Origin: Schistocephalus solidus
Lineage: Eukaryota > Platyhelminthes > Cestoda > Diphyllobothriidea > Diphyllobothriidae
Assembly (NCBI GenBank): GCA_017591395.1
Contig: WEDG01000322.1
Location: 62,001-126,000 of the forward strand
DNA length: 64,000 bases
Direction of reading: 5' to 3'
Part shown: positions 40,201 through 49,420 of the stretch, piece after piece
Numbering within the stretch: position 1 is the stretch's first letter
Layout: each line of letters starts with the position of its first letter
Position numbers and translations under genes: made by a program
The notes under the pieces: model-generated
What the model was told of the DNA's origin: nothing
The model's input: only the letters and a program-made list of their open reading frames with translations
Database searches by the model: none

Positions 40201-43200
40201 AAGACACAACAGCTAACATGTAATACACTTGAATGATAAATCTACCAACATATTTTATATCGCGGAGAATGATATAGTTTTGCATCACTACGTATGCAAA
40301 TCCCAGATCGGCCAGATCGACGTTTAAAATGTCGCACAGTCACAGTTCGAAGACAACCTCAATATACGTGGAAGAAATTGAGCCGGAAATCTCGTTCAAA
40401 TGACAATGCAAAAAACGTGGTTGACCAAAATTCGGTCCCGTGTGCTTCTGGCTGCAATGAGCCTGATTGCTACAAAAAATTACTATCGTACTTGTTGCAT
40501 GACTAAGACTGAGCCCACCACGCCTCAACAATAACAGCACTCCATTTAATCAACAGTTCGTTAGCATCCTGTGAGGACAACGACATGTGCTGAAGGTGTA
40601 AATGTGTTGTTCGGCATTTGATTTTGCTGCACTTCAGCCCATCTAAAGTCATCCCAAGATTAATTAGTCCAAAAGCATGTCACGGGCCCTGTGCTTGTTT
40701 AATAGGGCAGACAGTTGAATCCATTGATTGCGACGGTCAAACTGTCGCGTGCGTAAAATTTAATTGGTAGTGTTTACAGGTTTTGTGGACAAGGAGCTGT
40801 GTTTTGTGGACTTATTTGCGTTGTTTAACTTGGATTTCTGCTGTAGTTGAACCTACCTACAGTCATCTTAGCATTTTCTTACCACCGCATTTGGACGGGT
40901 TAAGGAAGTTAACTTGGGGACGATACCTTAATGTTAATTATTTCAATCACAAAACATTAGTGATTATCCATCATCCGCAGCATTTATTTTGATGACCACG
41001 CTGTCACCTTTAGGATATGAAGCTGGTAAATGTCACACTGTATCAGCGAAAATGTGGAAAAGCTTACTATTCGCATGCAGCACTAACGCGTTGTCAAGGC
41101 GCTGTATTTGATTGGCAAGGGGTCTACTTGTGACATTTTCGCAATTTCAGGGAGAAAACTTCAGCTCTTTCCTCCTATACTTCCGGTGAAGTTCAACTGT
41201 GGTGAGGTTAGGATTCATAATGGCTCCCAGCTCTTGTCTTTTTGAATTTATTATGATGCCGGATCAAGGTGGGGTTGGGGTAGTGACACAGGACGTGAGG
41301 AAGGTGCAGCGAAAGTTTAATGTCACTATATTCCAGCACACGTTCCAGTACCTGCACCGTCCTGTTGTTAAGCATAAAGTGATTAGCGACGGAATCAAAG
41401 GTTGAACTGTCAATAACCACTGCAGAGGATTCCGCGTGTTTTGATTAAGTTGCTCCCATAACGCTTCTTTAAATAAACAGAAATGTGGGCACAGAGATGT
41501 TAAACTTGACACACACATGCACAGAGTGATTCACAATTTGTGCCATTACGTTTTCAGGCTTTAAACAAATACACTCGAATGGATGGTGAATACTGCTACT
41601 ATGGCCAGGAAAATTATACCTGCAAAATTAGGAAGGGTGAGTGATGAAGTCTCAATTCAAAATTATATATTCTATATGCAGACCCTTTATATTTTCGATA
41701 GTAAACAGCAGGATTTCTATTACCAGTAATTATCAGAATTTCAAAAAGGATTTATTTTACCTAAAGTTCTGTATAATTGAACAGTTGGAAAAGCCTATAA
41801 TGAGGAACTGGGCACCAGATTCAATTTCTGCATTCTAACGAAAAATGTTTACCAGTAAATACATTAATAGTGGAATGATCATTACTTTAAGGTTTTTAGC
41901 CATCAGTTAAAGATAAAAATAATTTCACTACCGAATTCCAATCTCATTTATGATAGAAGTGTCCTCCTGCCTGAATTGTGGTCCTATGTCCCGTTGACTG
42001 ATATAGGCAGCACCTGAAAGAACACAAGTAAGATGATTTATGGCAGGGATTACTGGTAGGAGAGAAGTAAACATTTAAATTTTCCAGAAACCTCCACGTC
42101 TCGATACCTCGAAGGTCAAACGTTCGCACCAACTCTAACTACATTTAATATTTTGGCCATTTACCTGAATTGTTTTATATGTCACACCATTTGACCTGCC
42201 CTGGTATTAAAAACCAAACACGTCTTCTCTCAATTAGTTATAGGATCTTCATTTTGGCGGGTGGAGGTCAAGCCAATGAGTTCATTGCACGCAAACAAAC
42301 TGACCTTCACAGACGATAGAAATCATCCAACTAGAGGGTACGCCATGTACAGCACCCCTTTCTCTGAAAGTGCGAAAGGTAAATATTAAGCCTTATTGCA
42401 ATCTCATAGATTATTCAGGATTTCATTTTAATGAACGAGACACCTGTTTCTCTTAAATATTTTGTCCAAACGTGCCTCACTCTAGACCGGCTGCAAAACG
42501 GACGTGTATATTCAAGGTTGTCGTATGGAAACAATCCTCAATAATGTCTGTCAGGTTATACAACGAGGACATTCATCGTCTGTAAAATCAAACACTTACA
42601 TCATAGAAGCAGTTAATGTTATGCAGGATTACATAACGCAATGAAATACACAATCCTGAGTGAATATCGAGCTCGATACCCATCTCAATCATCATATTCC
42701 CATTCATTGCATCTGATGTTCAAAAAGACGCACTATTTCCCCTTAAATAAATTCAGGATTTGAGTATCTGTGATCCTCTAATATAGCTGAATTAACCTTA
42801 TCAGGGAATTTAATAAATGAAAAAAAAACGAATCCTTTTTAAATTCTGGTACGTGTTTTAAACTTATGTTTATCTGTGCAGTTGATATTTTATGAGCTAT
42901 GGTCTGCCCTGTGTGAAGAGAGAGGCCTTAACAAAACTTTAGTTTGCTCAGATAATTTGGTTCAAAGTCTGCAAAAAATATTTAAAATTCTTGTAAAACA
43001 AAACGCAGTAAAATATCACTATCGATGTATATTGATGTTAACAGTTTCATTTGTTCATTTGACCAACACGTGAAAAACTCGGCGGCCTCGGTGGGATTCG
43101 AACCCATGAAGGCTTTAGTACAGCCCACGCTCTAGCCAACTGCGCTACGAGGGCCCACCAGGAGCCGTGAGTTTAATCACACTTGGGTCAAGTTACCCGC

Positions 43201-46104
43201 TTAGTCTACTGCAACGTATTGATTCCACCAAATTCTGATGCAGTAAGCTGACTGCCCAAGCAGAATTTACTAGACAATCAATTTATAATCCACTAGATGA
43301 CTACAATGTACACTTAATTATTAGAGGATTTTGGCAGATTTAAATAATTTATTTGACCCACTTTTATCAGTTTTCCCTACCTCTGGGAAAGCCTTGCGTA
43401 AGCGCAGACCGCTTAATCACGCATTGCATGTGTAAACCGGTTATTCAGATCTGTCAGACAGTTGCGCTGAATTTTAACCAGCATCTGATTGCGCGATGTA
43501 TTATGAGGTAAAAAGAGAGAGGAACCATGGCATTTTCAAAGACGACGGCAGTGTTTTAATAAACGAACTCAGAATGCACGTTTGGCAAATGCATAAAATA
43601 AATTGTATGCATGAATTTACTTATCTAACACTGAAAAACAAATTAGTGTTCTCATAAAGGTTTGCGATGGAAGTACCACTTAAATACACTATGTCTTCGT
43701 TAAATGAAGCCGCAAAATAAAATAAAGAAACATGGTTGAACATTGTCTAAATATTTAGTGATTTTAAAACCCACACAGAGGTTTAACCATAACACCTTAA
43801 TAGCAAATTGATGTAATTTACCTTTGATAGCTGTACTGAAATATCGAGACCCTACGACAAACATGCACACGAAATAAACCTAATTTATATTTATTCTTAT
43901 CAAAATATGTTTTCCTCATGTTACGTACTGGGTTGCATTCCAAGATCTTCCGAATTTAATAATTTCAGATACACCTGAGTAACCAATGAACAGCATAATT
44001 TCAAGTTCATTGTATGCTTCTACATAAAACCCATGACGTTATACGAAACATATATTATTACAAAATGTTTAGATTTAGATAACCCAAATTTAACTGGAAA
44101 TAACTTTGCATTGTATTCCAGCTAGGAGTTTTCACTGGAAAAGGTATAAAAAGCTATTAAACTGCATTGAAAAATTATTCCTGAATTCGCTGCACGTATT
44201 GTCTAGATATTTATTATAGATGACTTAACAAATGGAAATCTAGTATTTATTTGAAATCTGCTATTGTCTATACAATAACTAAACAATACAGCAATTCTAT
44301 TTATCTGTCAATGAGCAGCTAAAATGAGACGCAGTGCGAAAAACGTGTGGTTTCTTCCATAAACGGATGTGAAAAAATTGGGTTTTAACTATTTAAAAGG
44401 CATAATCGCCTTACTTTACAAGTTCAGTGCTGTATGTAAAAATTGCATCAAATGGTGACATAATAATTTTATTTTATTACTATTTCCATTTCAAATACCA
44501 TAGTTGGCAATATTTGAACACGAAACATTTAAAAGGCTATTTGCAGCACATATATTTCATAATATTGAGTATATAGAAAATCTGTTCTACTCATTTCGCA
44601 TTTCATTTAACGCGTTAAGTTTATTTAGTAAAATTACCGAATGATGAAAAAATTATAGTATTTATATTTATAGTTTGAATAAATTTCCAAGGAAAATACT
44701 TTTGTCATACACACATAGTATTGACTATAAATCCAACTGCACGGGGAATAAATAGCCTGATGTTGCGAAACTATATTGATGTTTAAGTCTGTGTCGCACA
44801 GCCTAAACGAAAATCCCAAAAGGTTGCTTAAAGGCCATATTTGCCCACGACTGCGGTAGAGCGAAAGAAAAGGCTGCCTATTTTCGATCGAGGTCAGTTA
44901 TATGACGTCAGTTATATTTAATATTTCAACCATTATTTAATTTAGGGGCAAATGAATGCATTTATTTAAGCAGTCGCATATTTTGCAGTTGACATGTCAA
45001 ACGCAAAAAAATTAACGATGCATTACATTGAATACATATACTGAAACACGCAAACGTACATGTTTTTCTAATCATCGATTTGTTTTTCACGCAGATCATT
45101 TCATACACAATCTATCGCAGCCTTTTGTTCACGATTCAATAAACGGCTCAACAGTTTCAATCAGGTGTGTATTTCACCACAAACTGTACTCCACAAACCT
45201 CCAGGTACGCATACATTAAAAGCCTGAAAAAATAATTGAAAAACAATTCAGTTCCAGCTGCCCTCGTGAATCATTAATTGTTCCAGTCTAAATTGGCACT
45301 TGATTGAATTTACTGAACGTTAACATTCTGACCATAAAGACAACAGAATGAGAGTTTTAATATAGATTGTGTTTGCCTGCGGCATTTGCCCGTTGCTGTT
45401 TGCTTGTATTTGAGAGTTCTAGAATCCTATCGATAAACCATTGTATTTTAAACGCAGTCATCATGAACGTGTGGACCTCGTTGCGACGTTATAAAACGTG
45501 TAGGTCACCTCCGGCGAATGTTTATCAAAGCCACTCTTCAATGGTTTCAGGCTTTATTTAATCATAACCTACAATTAAGTACGACTGTTGCTTTAGAAAC
45601 GCCAATAGTTTTATTCCTGAAATGTAGACGCTATCTTAAGCTTAATGCTCTTTGAGGAAATTGTTGTGCCTTTATTTCATCAGTCGAAAAATAAGCAATA
45701 CTTATCATACTACAATCTATAATTTTGCATTTGATACCCTCATAGAATATGTCATATAATTTCATTGATAAATTTTAACCTATACCGTTGCAGTTTAAGG
45801 TTTCCACTGAAATACCGAACAGTATGTGTAATACAAAACCAGCAGTCACCGACTTGTGGTGAGTTATAAGAACCTGTTAAATATAAAGATTGACAAAACC
45901 TGAGTATATTAGCAAATTAACTGGTTTTATTTGTCTTTTTCAGACAACGTCCGTTTCAACCAAATGAATGACACTGTTACAGTGACAGTTAATGTTTACA
46001 GAGGAGACATCAATGAGGATCGTTATGGTATTTTCACATGTGAATATAACGAACATCAACATCTCTACCACGTGGTGGATTTTGGGCCCAAAATGGAAGA
46101 ATAG
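20109..46104 (+). CDS. Secreted Ig-like protein with three tandem five-exon cassettes (split gene, span of all exons)
   Basis: I recognise the architecture but not the family. A signal-peptide exon is followed by cassettes A-B-C-E-D at 21.3-24.1, 26.0-38.4 and 41.6-46.1 kb. Every exon except E1 and the last two has GT/AG sites and a phase that joins its neighbour without a stop: signal 0, A 0-1, B 1-1, C 1-0, E 0-1, D 1-0. The cassettes are homologous to one another. Exon A has Cys-x8-Cys and E2 has Cys-x9-Cys; C ends around an S-I-x-C word like an Ig B strand; D3 contains RYGIFTCEY like an Ig F strand. N-glycosylation sequons recur (NFT, NVS, NGT, NYT, NLS, NAS). No membrane segment is seen after the signal peptide, so the product is probably secreted. 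The third cassette is damaged at E3/D3, so the true 3' end is uncertain. Confidence 0.6.
21266..21353 (+). CDS. Exon A1 (cassette 1)
   Basis: An 88-bp exon, phase 0-1, between TTTGACAG and GTAAGG. It encodes 29 residues starting KVTLGGEDIYVEK and containing CASSIQKYAC (Cys-x8-Cys). The cysteine spacing is identical to A2, A3 and A4. The spare G at the end joins B1 to give a Val codon. Confidence 0.65.
21510..21647 (+). CDS. Exon B1 (cassette 1)
   Basis: A 138-bp exon, phase 1-1, acceptor TATGTACAG and donor GTGAGT. The product begins HGSGFWHLEINNVV and ends near VDEPK. The GS-FW-xE opening is shared with B3 and B4 (GSSFWRVE), and the hydrophobic alternation is like a beta strand pair. Joining A1 and C1 leaves an open frame. 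Confidence 0.65.
22051..22163 (+). CDS. Exon C1 (cassette 1)
   Basis: A 113-bp exon, phase 1-0, acceptor TTAATTTTAG and donor GTAAGA. It encodes KFLLQSSAPFVLCPD, then a hydrophobic VDVVFVF strand. The SAPFV-CP word is shared with C2. The Ig-type cysteine that C2-C4 have in the second strand is absent here. Confidence 0.6.
22471..22546 (+). CDS. Candidate exon E1 (cassette 1), weak
   Basis: The cassette order calls for a phase 0-1 exon between C1 and D1. This stretch gives about 25 codons with two cysteines (CTLLEKELMRQRLC) in the right place and the right phase. The cysteine spacing is x12, not x9, and the donor (GTCCGT) and acceptor (AGCAAAG) are poor. It could be wrong; the true E1 may lie elsewhere in 22.2-24.0 kb or be absent. 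Confidence 0.25.
24011..24099 (+). CDS. Exon D1 (cassette 1)
   Basis: Acceptor CCCTTTGTAG, phase 1 start, opening DKVFYSIKNASLAVTIEVE. DKV matches DNV and ENV in D3 and D4. I end it at the first GTGAGT (24,100), which gives phase 0 as needed for A2. A second GTGAGT at 24,167 would extend the exon to 24,166 and add residues ending IVDFGS, similar to VVDFGP in D3, but in phase 1, which would put a stop in A2. NAS is a glycosylation sequon. Confidence 0.55.
25993..26077 (+). CDS. Exon A2 (cassette 2)
   Basis: An 85-bp exon, phase 0-1, acceptor GCAATTTTAG and donor GTAAGT. It encodes HITMGHNFTFAKGK, then CVSELEVLEC with the family's Cys-x8-Cys. NFT is a sequon. A 2.7-kb intron follows, filled mainly by a Penelope-like element. 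Confidence 0.65.
26350..28311 (-). mobile_element. Penelope-like retroelement 1, decayed
   Basis: Read on the - strand. The reverse transcriptase motif A is SFDVAALFSSI (27,800-27,832). NYCQFDGNYYQPVNGTQMDS follows, with MDSPISG typical of Penelope-like enzymes (about 27,630-27,695), then the catalytic region (27,538-27,549) and the ATGNILPLLDVSI block. Downstream comes the GIY-YIG endonuclease start IYQIPCANC (26,950-26,977) and a terminal FAHALDCEHRFYWDA segment that stops near 26,690. The usual YVDD reads HVED and several frameshifts exist, so it is inactive. It lies inside the A2-B2 intron, antisense to the gene, between a (TA)8 tract and a TA palindrome. Confidence 0.85.
26352..26367. 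repeat. (TA)8 tract
   Basis: Sixteen bases of alternating TA on the downstream side of Penelope-like element 1. It may mark the edge of the insertion. Confidence 0.8.
28312..28341. repeat. 30-bp perfect palindrome around a TA tract
   Basis: CACTAGT, a run of alternating TA, then ACTAGTG: an exact inverted repeat with no spacer. It lies on the upstream side of Penelope-like element 1 (element read on the - strand). Confidence 0.85.
28809..28949 (+). CDS. Exon B2 (cassette 2)
   Basis: A 141-bp exon, phase 1-1, acceptor TTTTTTTAG and donor GTGTGT. It begins PGAKVFKFDIYNVS and contains PPFVTLYKKEL. FDIYNV aligns with LEINNV of B1, and NVS is a sequon. Reading through the donor meets a TGA within 15 bases, consistent with a real exon boundary. 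Confidence 0.6.
29176..29276 (+). CDS. Exon C2 (cassette 2)
   Basis: A 101-bp exon, phase 1-0, acceptor GTATTTTGTAG and donor GTAAGA. It contains KYSAPFVHCPSP and ADIICATKY. APFVHCP aligns with C1, and the IIC strand matches SIIC and SIRC in C4 and C3, so this exon bridges the two subtypes. The tail of the exon is the most divergent part. Confidence 0.65.
30660..32350 (-). mobile_element. Penelope-like retroelement 2, decayed
   Basis: Read on the - strand. The N-terminal region has LNPSEKNMMCKGIK (about 32,150-32,200), then ILTAEIGD and LLKDDSIYKSMSDDPS (the ADKG and DPT region of Penelope-like enzymes). The catalytic box KLWIRYVDDTSFIV (31,219-31,260) is intact at the residue level. After it come EIKYLLKLFYNNEYP and the linker PTASLRTQLVHPK (30,690 region). 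Multiple stops and frameshifts break it, and no GIY-YIG endonuclease is recognisable downstream. It lies in the C2-E2 intron, antisense to the gene. Confidence 0.75.
32801..32866 (-). repeat. tRNA-like sequence (SINE head or pseudo-tRNA)
   Basis: On the - strand: GTGGCGCAGTGTGTTAGAG as a good A box, and GGTCGCGAGCTC as a variant B box about 35 bases later. The acceptor stem is imperfect. It lies in the C2-E2 intron in antisense orientation. Confidence 0.5.
33347..33413 (+). CDS. Exon E2 (cassette 2)
   Basis: A 67-bp exon, phase 0-1, after a pyrimidine-rich TTTTGTACTTTAAG acceptor and before GTAAGT. It encodes GLRVSEGDSILC then KKENNDGLPC, giving Cys-x9-Cys exactly as in E4. The spare C joins D2 to make a Gln codon. 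The small size and matching phase and cysteine spacing are the main support. Confidence 0.6.
34250..34290. repeat. (AT)n microsatellite
   Basis: About 41 bases of uninterrupted AT dinucleotides in the E2-D2 intron. Confidence 0.9.
34291..38140. other. Intron E2-D2 interior, nothing recognised
   Basis: No domain, element or convincing exon is seen. The 97-codon + frame at 35,377-35,670 and the acceptor/donor-like pair around 37,210-37,292 do not match any cassette exon in sequence or phase. Confidence 0.4.
38150..38215 (-). repeat. tRNA-like sequence (SINE head or pseudo-tRNA)
   Basis: On the - strand: GTGGCTCATTGTTAGAGC as the A box and a perfect GGGTTTGAATCCC T-arm/B box. A clean acceptor stem and anticodon arm are not evident. 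It lies 100 bp before exon D2, antisense to the gene. Confidence 0.55.
38317..38411 (+). CDS. Exon D2 (cassette 2)
   Basis: A 95-bp exon, phase 1-0, acceptor GTATTTTTAG and donor GTACGC. It encodes KWSQLGQIYNGTYQL and ends FYAFMDFKPK. Its place after E2 and before A3 and both phases fit a D exon. Sequence likeness to D1, D3 and D4 is weak beyond the opening. NGT is a sequon. A dead copy with matching flanks lies at 49,531-49,630. Confidence 0.5.
39690..41218 (+). repeat. Interspersed repeat R1, copy c (most diverged)
   Basis: Shares with the other R1 copies the TCTTACGGTCTG start region, the block around ATCTTAGGGTAAGGCAAG (40,180) and the CATCCTGTGAGGACAA block, but with many indels and stops. 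It ends just where homology between the two arms of the inverted duplication begins (41,219). It lies in the D2-A3 intron. Confidence 0.6.
41558..41636 (+). CDS. Exon A3 (cassette 3)
   Basis: A 79-bp exon, phase 0-1, acceptor CGTTTTCAG and donor GTGAGT. It encodes ALNKYTRMDGEY then CYYGQENYTC, Cys-x8-Cys, with the sequon NYT. The inverted copy A4 is the same length and differs at five codons. Confidence 0.7.
42244..42378 (+). CDS. Exon B3 (cassette 3)
   Basis: A 135-bp exon, phase 1-1, acceptor AGTTATAG and donor GTAAAT. It encodes SSFWRVEVKPMSS, then KLTFTDDRNHPTRG and YSTPFSES. GSSFWRVE aligns with B1. B4 is exactly the same length; by hand count they differ at 14 replaced and 1 silent codon, clustered in residues 8-17 and at the end. 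Confidence 0.7.
43083..43155 (-). repeat. tRNA-like sequence, anticodon position ACT
   Basis: On the - strand: a tRNA-shaped sequence with A box GTAGCGCAGTTGGCTAGAG, T-arm GGGTTCGAATCCC and an anticodon stem GGGCT/AGCCT around a 7-base loop reading ACT. The acceptor stem has mismatches and no long variable arm is present, although ACT would imply Ser. This suggests a tRNA pseudogene or SINE head. It lies in the B3-C3 intron, antisense. Confidence 0.6.
45095..45204 (+). CDS. Exon C3 (cassette 3)
   Basis: A 110-bp exon, phase 1-0, acceptor TTTTTCACGCAG and donor GTACGC. It encodes HFIHNLSQPFVHD, then STVSIRCVFHH. The V-S-I-x-C strand is Ig-like. C4 has the same length: its first half is conserved, the second half strongly changed. 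Decayed relatives are at 6859-6966 and 7821-7927. Confidence 0.7.
45794..45858 (+). CDS. Exon E3 (cassette 3), frameshifted
   Basis: Acceptor CCGTTGCAG and donor GTGAGT match E4 base for base around both splice sites, but the exon is 65 bp against 64. The extra base falls early. Phase 0 entry therefore makes a TGA at the junction with D3. In the shifted frame the family words reappear (YRTVC, then QSPTC), which shows that the insertion is the damage. As written it would truncate the protein. Confidence 0.6.
45944..46104 (+). CDS. Exon D3 (cassette 3), with in-frame TAG
   Basis: Acceptor GTCTTTTTCAG, phase 1. It encodes DNVRFNQMNDTVTVTVNV, then YRGDINEDRYGIFTCEY, the clearest Ig F-strand-like word in the gene, then VVDFGP and TAG at 46,102-46,104. 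Relative to D4 it lacks 2 bp after the core, and the D4 donor GTAAGT is GTTAAT here. It may be the true last exon (an AATAAA follows at about 46,279) or a decayed one. Because E3 is shifted it would not be read in frame. Confidence 0.55.
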
Positions 46105-46274
46105 TAGACTTCGTATCCGGTTAATTTGCTTTTGCCGACTTAAGATAATCGGTAAAGGAGTAATTTCTTCGAATTCTACAAAATTCATTCTGGTTTCAGT
46201 AACTTTGGTTTAAACAATGTCAATATTGTGAACGTTTTATTGAATTGTATTGTTAATGAGCGAAGCACTTAAAC

Positions 46275-46285
46275 TTAAATAAACA
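46275..46285 (+). terminator. Possible polyadenylation signal
   Basis: An AATAAA lies about 175 bp after the TAG in D3. Such words are frequent in AT-rich DNA, so this is weak. Confidence 0.25.
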
Positions 46286-46399
46286 AATTATTGCTAAATA
46301 TACTTCTGCATTTGGAGACAAATAATTATTCAGATGGTAAAATAAATATATAATTTATTTTTCAGATAGATGAAAGTCACTGGTAGAGGTGAATTGAAT

Positions 46400-47405
46400 G
46401 TGTTAATGTTGGCTTAATTAGTGATTGGTATCAACTCAAACTTTACCAAAAATAAATGACATGCCTTTAAGCGCTTGCCTTCTTTTCTTATATCCATATC
46501 CCAAACGGTCATGGAGAAACACAATGTTAATTCCCTCAGCAAATGGATGATAGCTTTGAGAAAAGTATGCAGTATGCTCAGAATATCAGATACATTCAAA
46601 AATAAGATCAAAATAAGATCAAAATAGACAACTACAACAGATAGATGATCATTACAAAGAGGGGTTGATAGATTAAGAAAAGAAATATCACAGTTTCAAA
46701 AGAGCGGTTAGGTAAAAAGCAATGTTAGGAGGAGTTGATAATTTGATTACTAATGCAAAAATACGAAATGTTTTTGCAATTAGTTTTTCAAAGAGTTTAA
46801 CAGGAGTGGGCGTTTTATGAATATCGCGATAATTATGAATGTCAGACCAGGAACATGATTTAAAAACTGGAATTATAATAAAACGTTTCCCCATAATCGG
46901 GAGGAACCCTTTTTGAGAAATAATGAGAATAATTTGCTCAGTAAAGGTGGTTAATCTTTTAACTGTTTAATAAATGGGTTTGGAATGTTATCAGTTACCA
47001 CCAAATAGGAATTTTTTAAGGCGAGCTATTTCTTTTTGAATACTTAAAGGTGAGCAATCAATGGTTGTTAGATGTGAATTTGAAATTGACAGCAGAGGGA
47101 TTGAAGAAGTGAGGCTATTTTCAATGGTAAATTGATTGGAAAAAATTAATTTAACAGTTCTGCTTTGTTTAAACCCTCTGTATCGAAATTTGTGTTACAA
47201 TCATTTAAATTCGGAGTGACATTGAAACGCTACGCTGATTACGTCGAAGACTTGAGCAACAGATTTGGAAGAATTTGATTCCGAGATACAGGAGTATTAT
47301 GTTTAAATATCTTTGGAGCGGGTATATTTGTTCATTAAACCGAAGAAAGGGTGGCGAAATTAAAGAATGAGATGCACAAATGTACGATAAAGTCTTCACT
47401 TAAAA
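46400..47405 (-). mobile_element. LINE remnant, copy A (reverse transcriptase N-part)
   Basis: On the - strand it contains IIPVFKSCSWSDIHNYR, then TPTPVKLFEKLIAKTF (46,775-46,840), the opening of a non-LTR reverse transcriptase. About 680 bp of it (46,730-47,405) is a diverged duplicate of 47,940-48,520. Stops and frameshifts occur throughout. Confidence 0.7.
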
Positions 47406-49350
47406 TCCAGGAAGGTTGCAATTATAAGAAATGAAGCCGAAAATTTAAGCACCTTTGACCGTAATTCTATCGGCGTAAGGCGAAAGATCTACTTTTTTGG
47501 TATAGCTTAAGCCAAAGTCTTTGATAAAGGAACGTTCAGTCATATGGTAACTGTTAAAAAAACAGGTTGAGGCAGCCTTTCATGCCCAAAAAAATGTAAT
47601 GACATTTATAATGCGAAAACTACGTTAGCGATGTGGCGCTCCATGCCTAAGGAGCGTCTTAATTAGAATGAACTTGTTCTAGACATCGTTCGGCTATAGA
47701 ATTAGAAACGATATGTTTAACTATCGATGAAATATCATTTATGTAAAGTAAGAATAACAAAGGACCTACCATGGTACTTTGAAAGACACCACGCACAATC
47801 GGGGTAGCAATTGTGTATGAGGAACCCACTAAAACAGTTCGTTTTCTATCAGATAGGTATAATCTAATATATTCAGTACGGGGAGTATGAAATTCTATAG
47901 AATTCGTCTATGAGGCACTTTATTGAATGCCTTCTAAGAACAAAAATTTGGTGCACTTATTTTTTCAAAGTGTTTAGCAAGAGAGAGCGTTTTAGACCAC
48001 TGCGATAGTTATGACTCTCAGAGTGGAAATTAGATTAAAAACTGGAATTATAATATACGTTTTCCCATAACCGCGAAAGAAACCGTTTTCGAGAAATACT
48101 GAGAGTAATTTGCTCAGTTAATTTGGAAAAGCTGTTTAATGTTTAATAAGTGAGTTTGGAATGTTAAAAGTACTGACTCAATGTTAATTTTAAAGCAAGG
48201 TATTTCTGTTTGAATACTTGAAGGTCAAAAATTAATGTTTCATAGATGTGAAGTTGACAGCAGAGGGATTGAGGGAGTGGGACTAGTTTTAATGGTAAAG
48301 TGGTTGGCAAAAAATAAATTTAAAAATTCTGCTTTGCTCAAATCCTCTGTAACGATTTTTTTCTTATAGGCAAAAAAAGGCGGAGTGACATTCAGATGCT
48401 TAGCCGACGAATGAACATGGAAGACTTGATCGTCCGATTTGAAAGAATTGGCATCACATAGTGCCCGAGACACCCTATGCCTATAGCTTGCGAGACTAAT
48501 TTTGAAGGCCTATTCAAAGATTTGTGCTATACTTAAGTGAACTGATAAAGAGCTTTTAGACGGATCATTTAGTTGCTTTCGTAATTTTTGAAGTCTGTTT
48601 TGGAGAACAATTGGAACAGTAAAATAGGCTGTATTTAAATTAAAATTCTTAAACGGACTAAAAGCCCGGATTTTTTTTCTAAAAGGCTCTGCAATAGCTC
48701 ATGGAAAAATTTGGATCGTTGATTAAAAATATGTTTTACCAATCTAGAGTGCCTGCAAAATTATTTATTAATTCGTGGTCTTTGTTAACAAAGGCGAGGT
48801 TATTGCATTTTACCTCATACTTTGAAAAAAGAGAATGAAAAAGAACAGGAATTAGTGCGTGATCACTTGTTAATAGATCACGATGGAAATTACTACAGAA
48901 AGAATGGATATCCCTTTTTTAAATTAAATCTAAATTGCTGTCATTTTTGGCCAGTTGAGAAATATTTGAACAGATAATATTATCGACCAATTTCTGAAGT
49001 TTTGGCAGAGAGGAATTTGCCCGCCAGTCAATTCCTGGAAGATTAAAATTGCCTACAAATAATTTGACATCAAATTGAGTCCATGTTACTTTTTTAAATA
49101 TTTAAAAGAGCTCACTTTCATTGCAAGAATAACGCGGAGGATTAAAGACAGCCAAAAACTGCTTTTTTATTGTGTGTGAGGATGACTGAAACAAAGCATA
49201 CATTTTCAGAAAAGAACGAAATGCTCAGATGAAAAGGGAAATGTACAAAGAATGAGGTAATATAAAAAGGCCCACCACCACGTATTTTCGGTGCGGTCTT
49301 GTCGGTACCAATCGGAATAAGCTATAGCAAGCCTCGAGTTTAAATATGAG
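47405..49350 (-). mobile_element. LINE remnant, copy B (endonuclease plus reverse transcriptase)
   Basis: On the - strand an AP-type endonuclease precedes a reverse transcriptase: FNPPRYSCNESELF, FVGNFNLPGIDW (49,024-49,059, usual GDFN changed to GNFN), LLTSDHALIP with the SDH catalytic motif (48,859-48,867). After the linker come an AFNKVPH block and VGPLLFLLYINDI (47,731-47,770) and a late DFGLSYTKKVDLS segment. The FADD box is not recognisable. Many frame breaks make it inactive. Jockey/CR1-like by motif style. Confidence 0.8.
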
Positions 49351-49416
49351 AGGGAGCCCAGGAAATCGTACCATGCTGAGGATAATTGAAATTAACGTAG
49401 CAATCCTTCGTTGCTT

Positions 49417-49420
<4 letters not shown>

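Larger units (their letters stand above)
41219..46120 (+). repeat. Left arm of a large inverted duplication
   Basis: This 4.9-kb arm aligns exon by exon and through the introns with 57,080-62,615 read on the - strand. A-to-B spacing is almost identical (686 and 685 bp). B-to-C is 2851 versus 2740 bp and C-to-E 699 versus 1476 bp, so each arm has gained or lost intron DNA. The arms are about 11 kb apart. Confidence 0.8.

Noticed and set aside
42876..43073. 65-codon frame after a GTGCAG acceptor in the B3-C3 intron
   Set aside because: Phase 1 entry meets a stop at once, no matching exon was recognised in the right arm, and it resembles no cassette exon.
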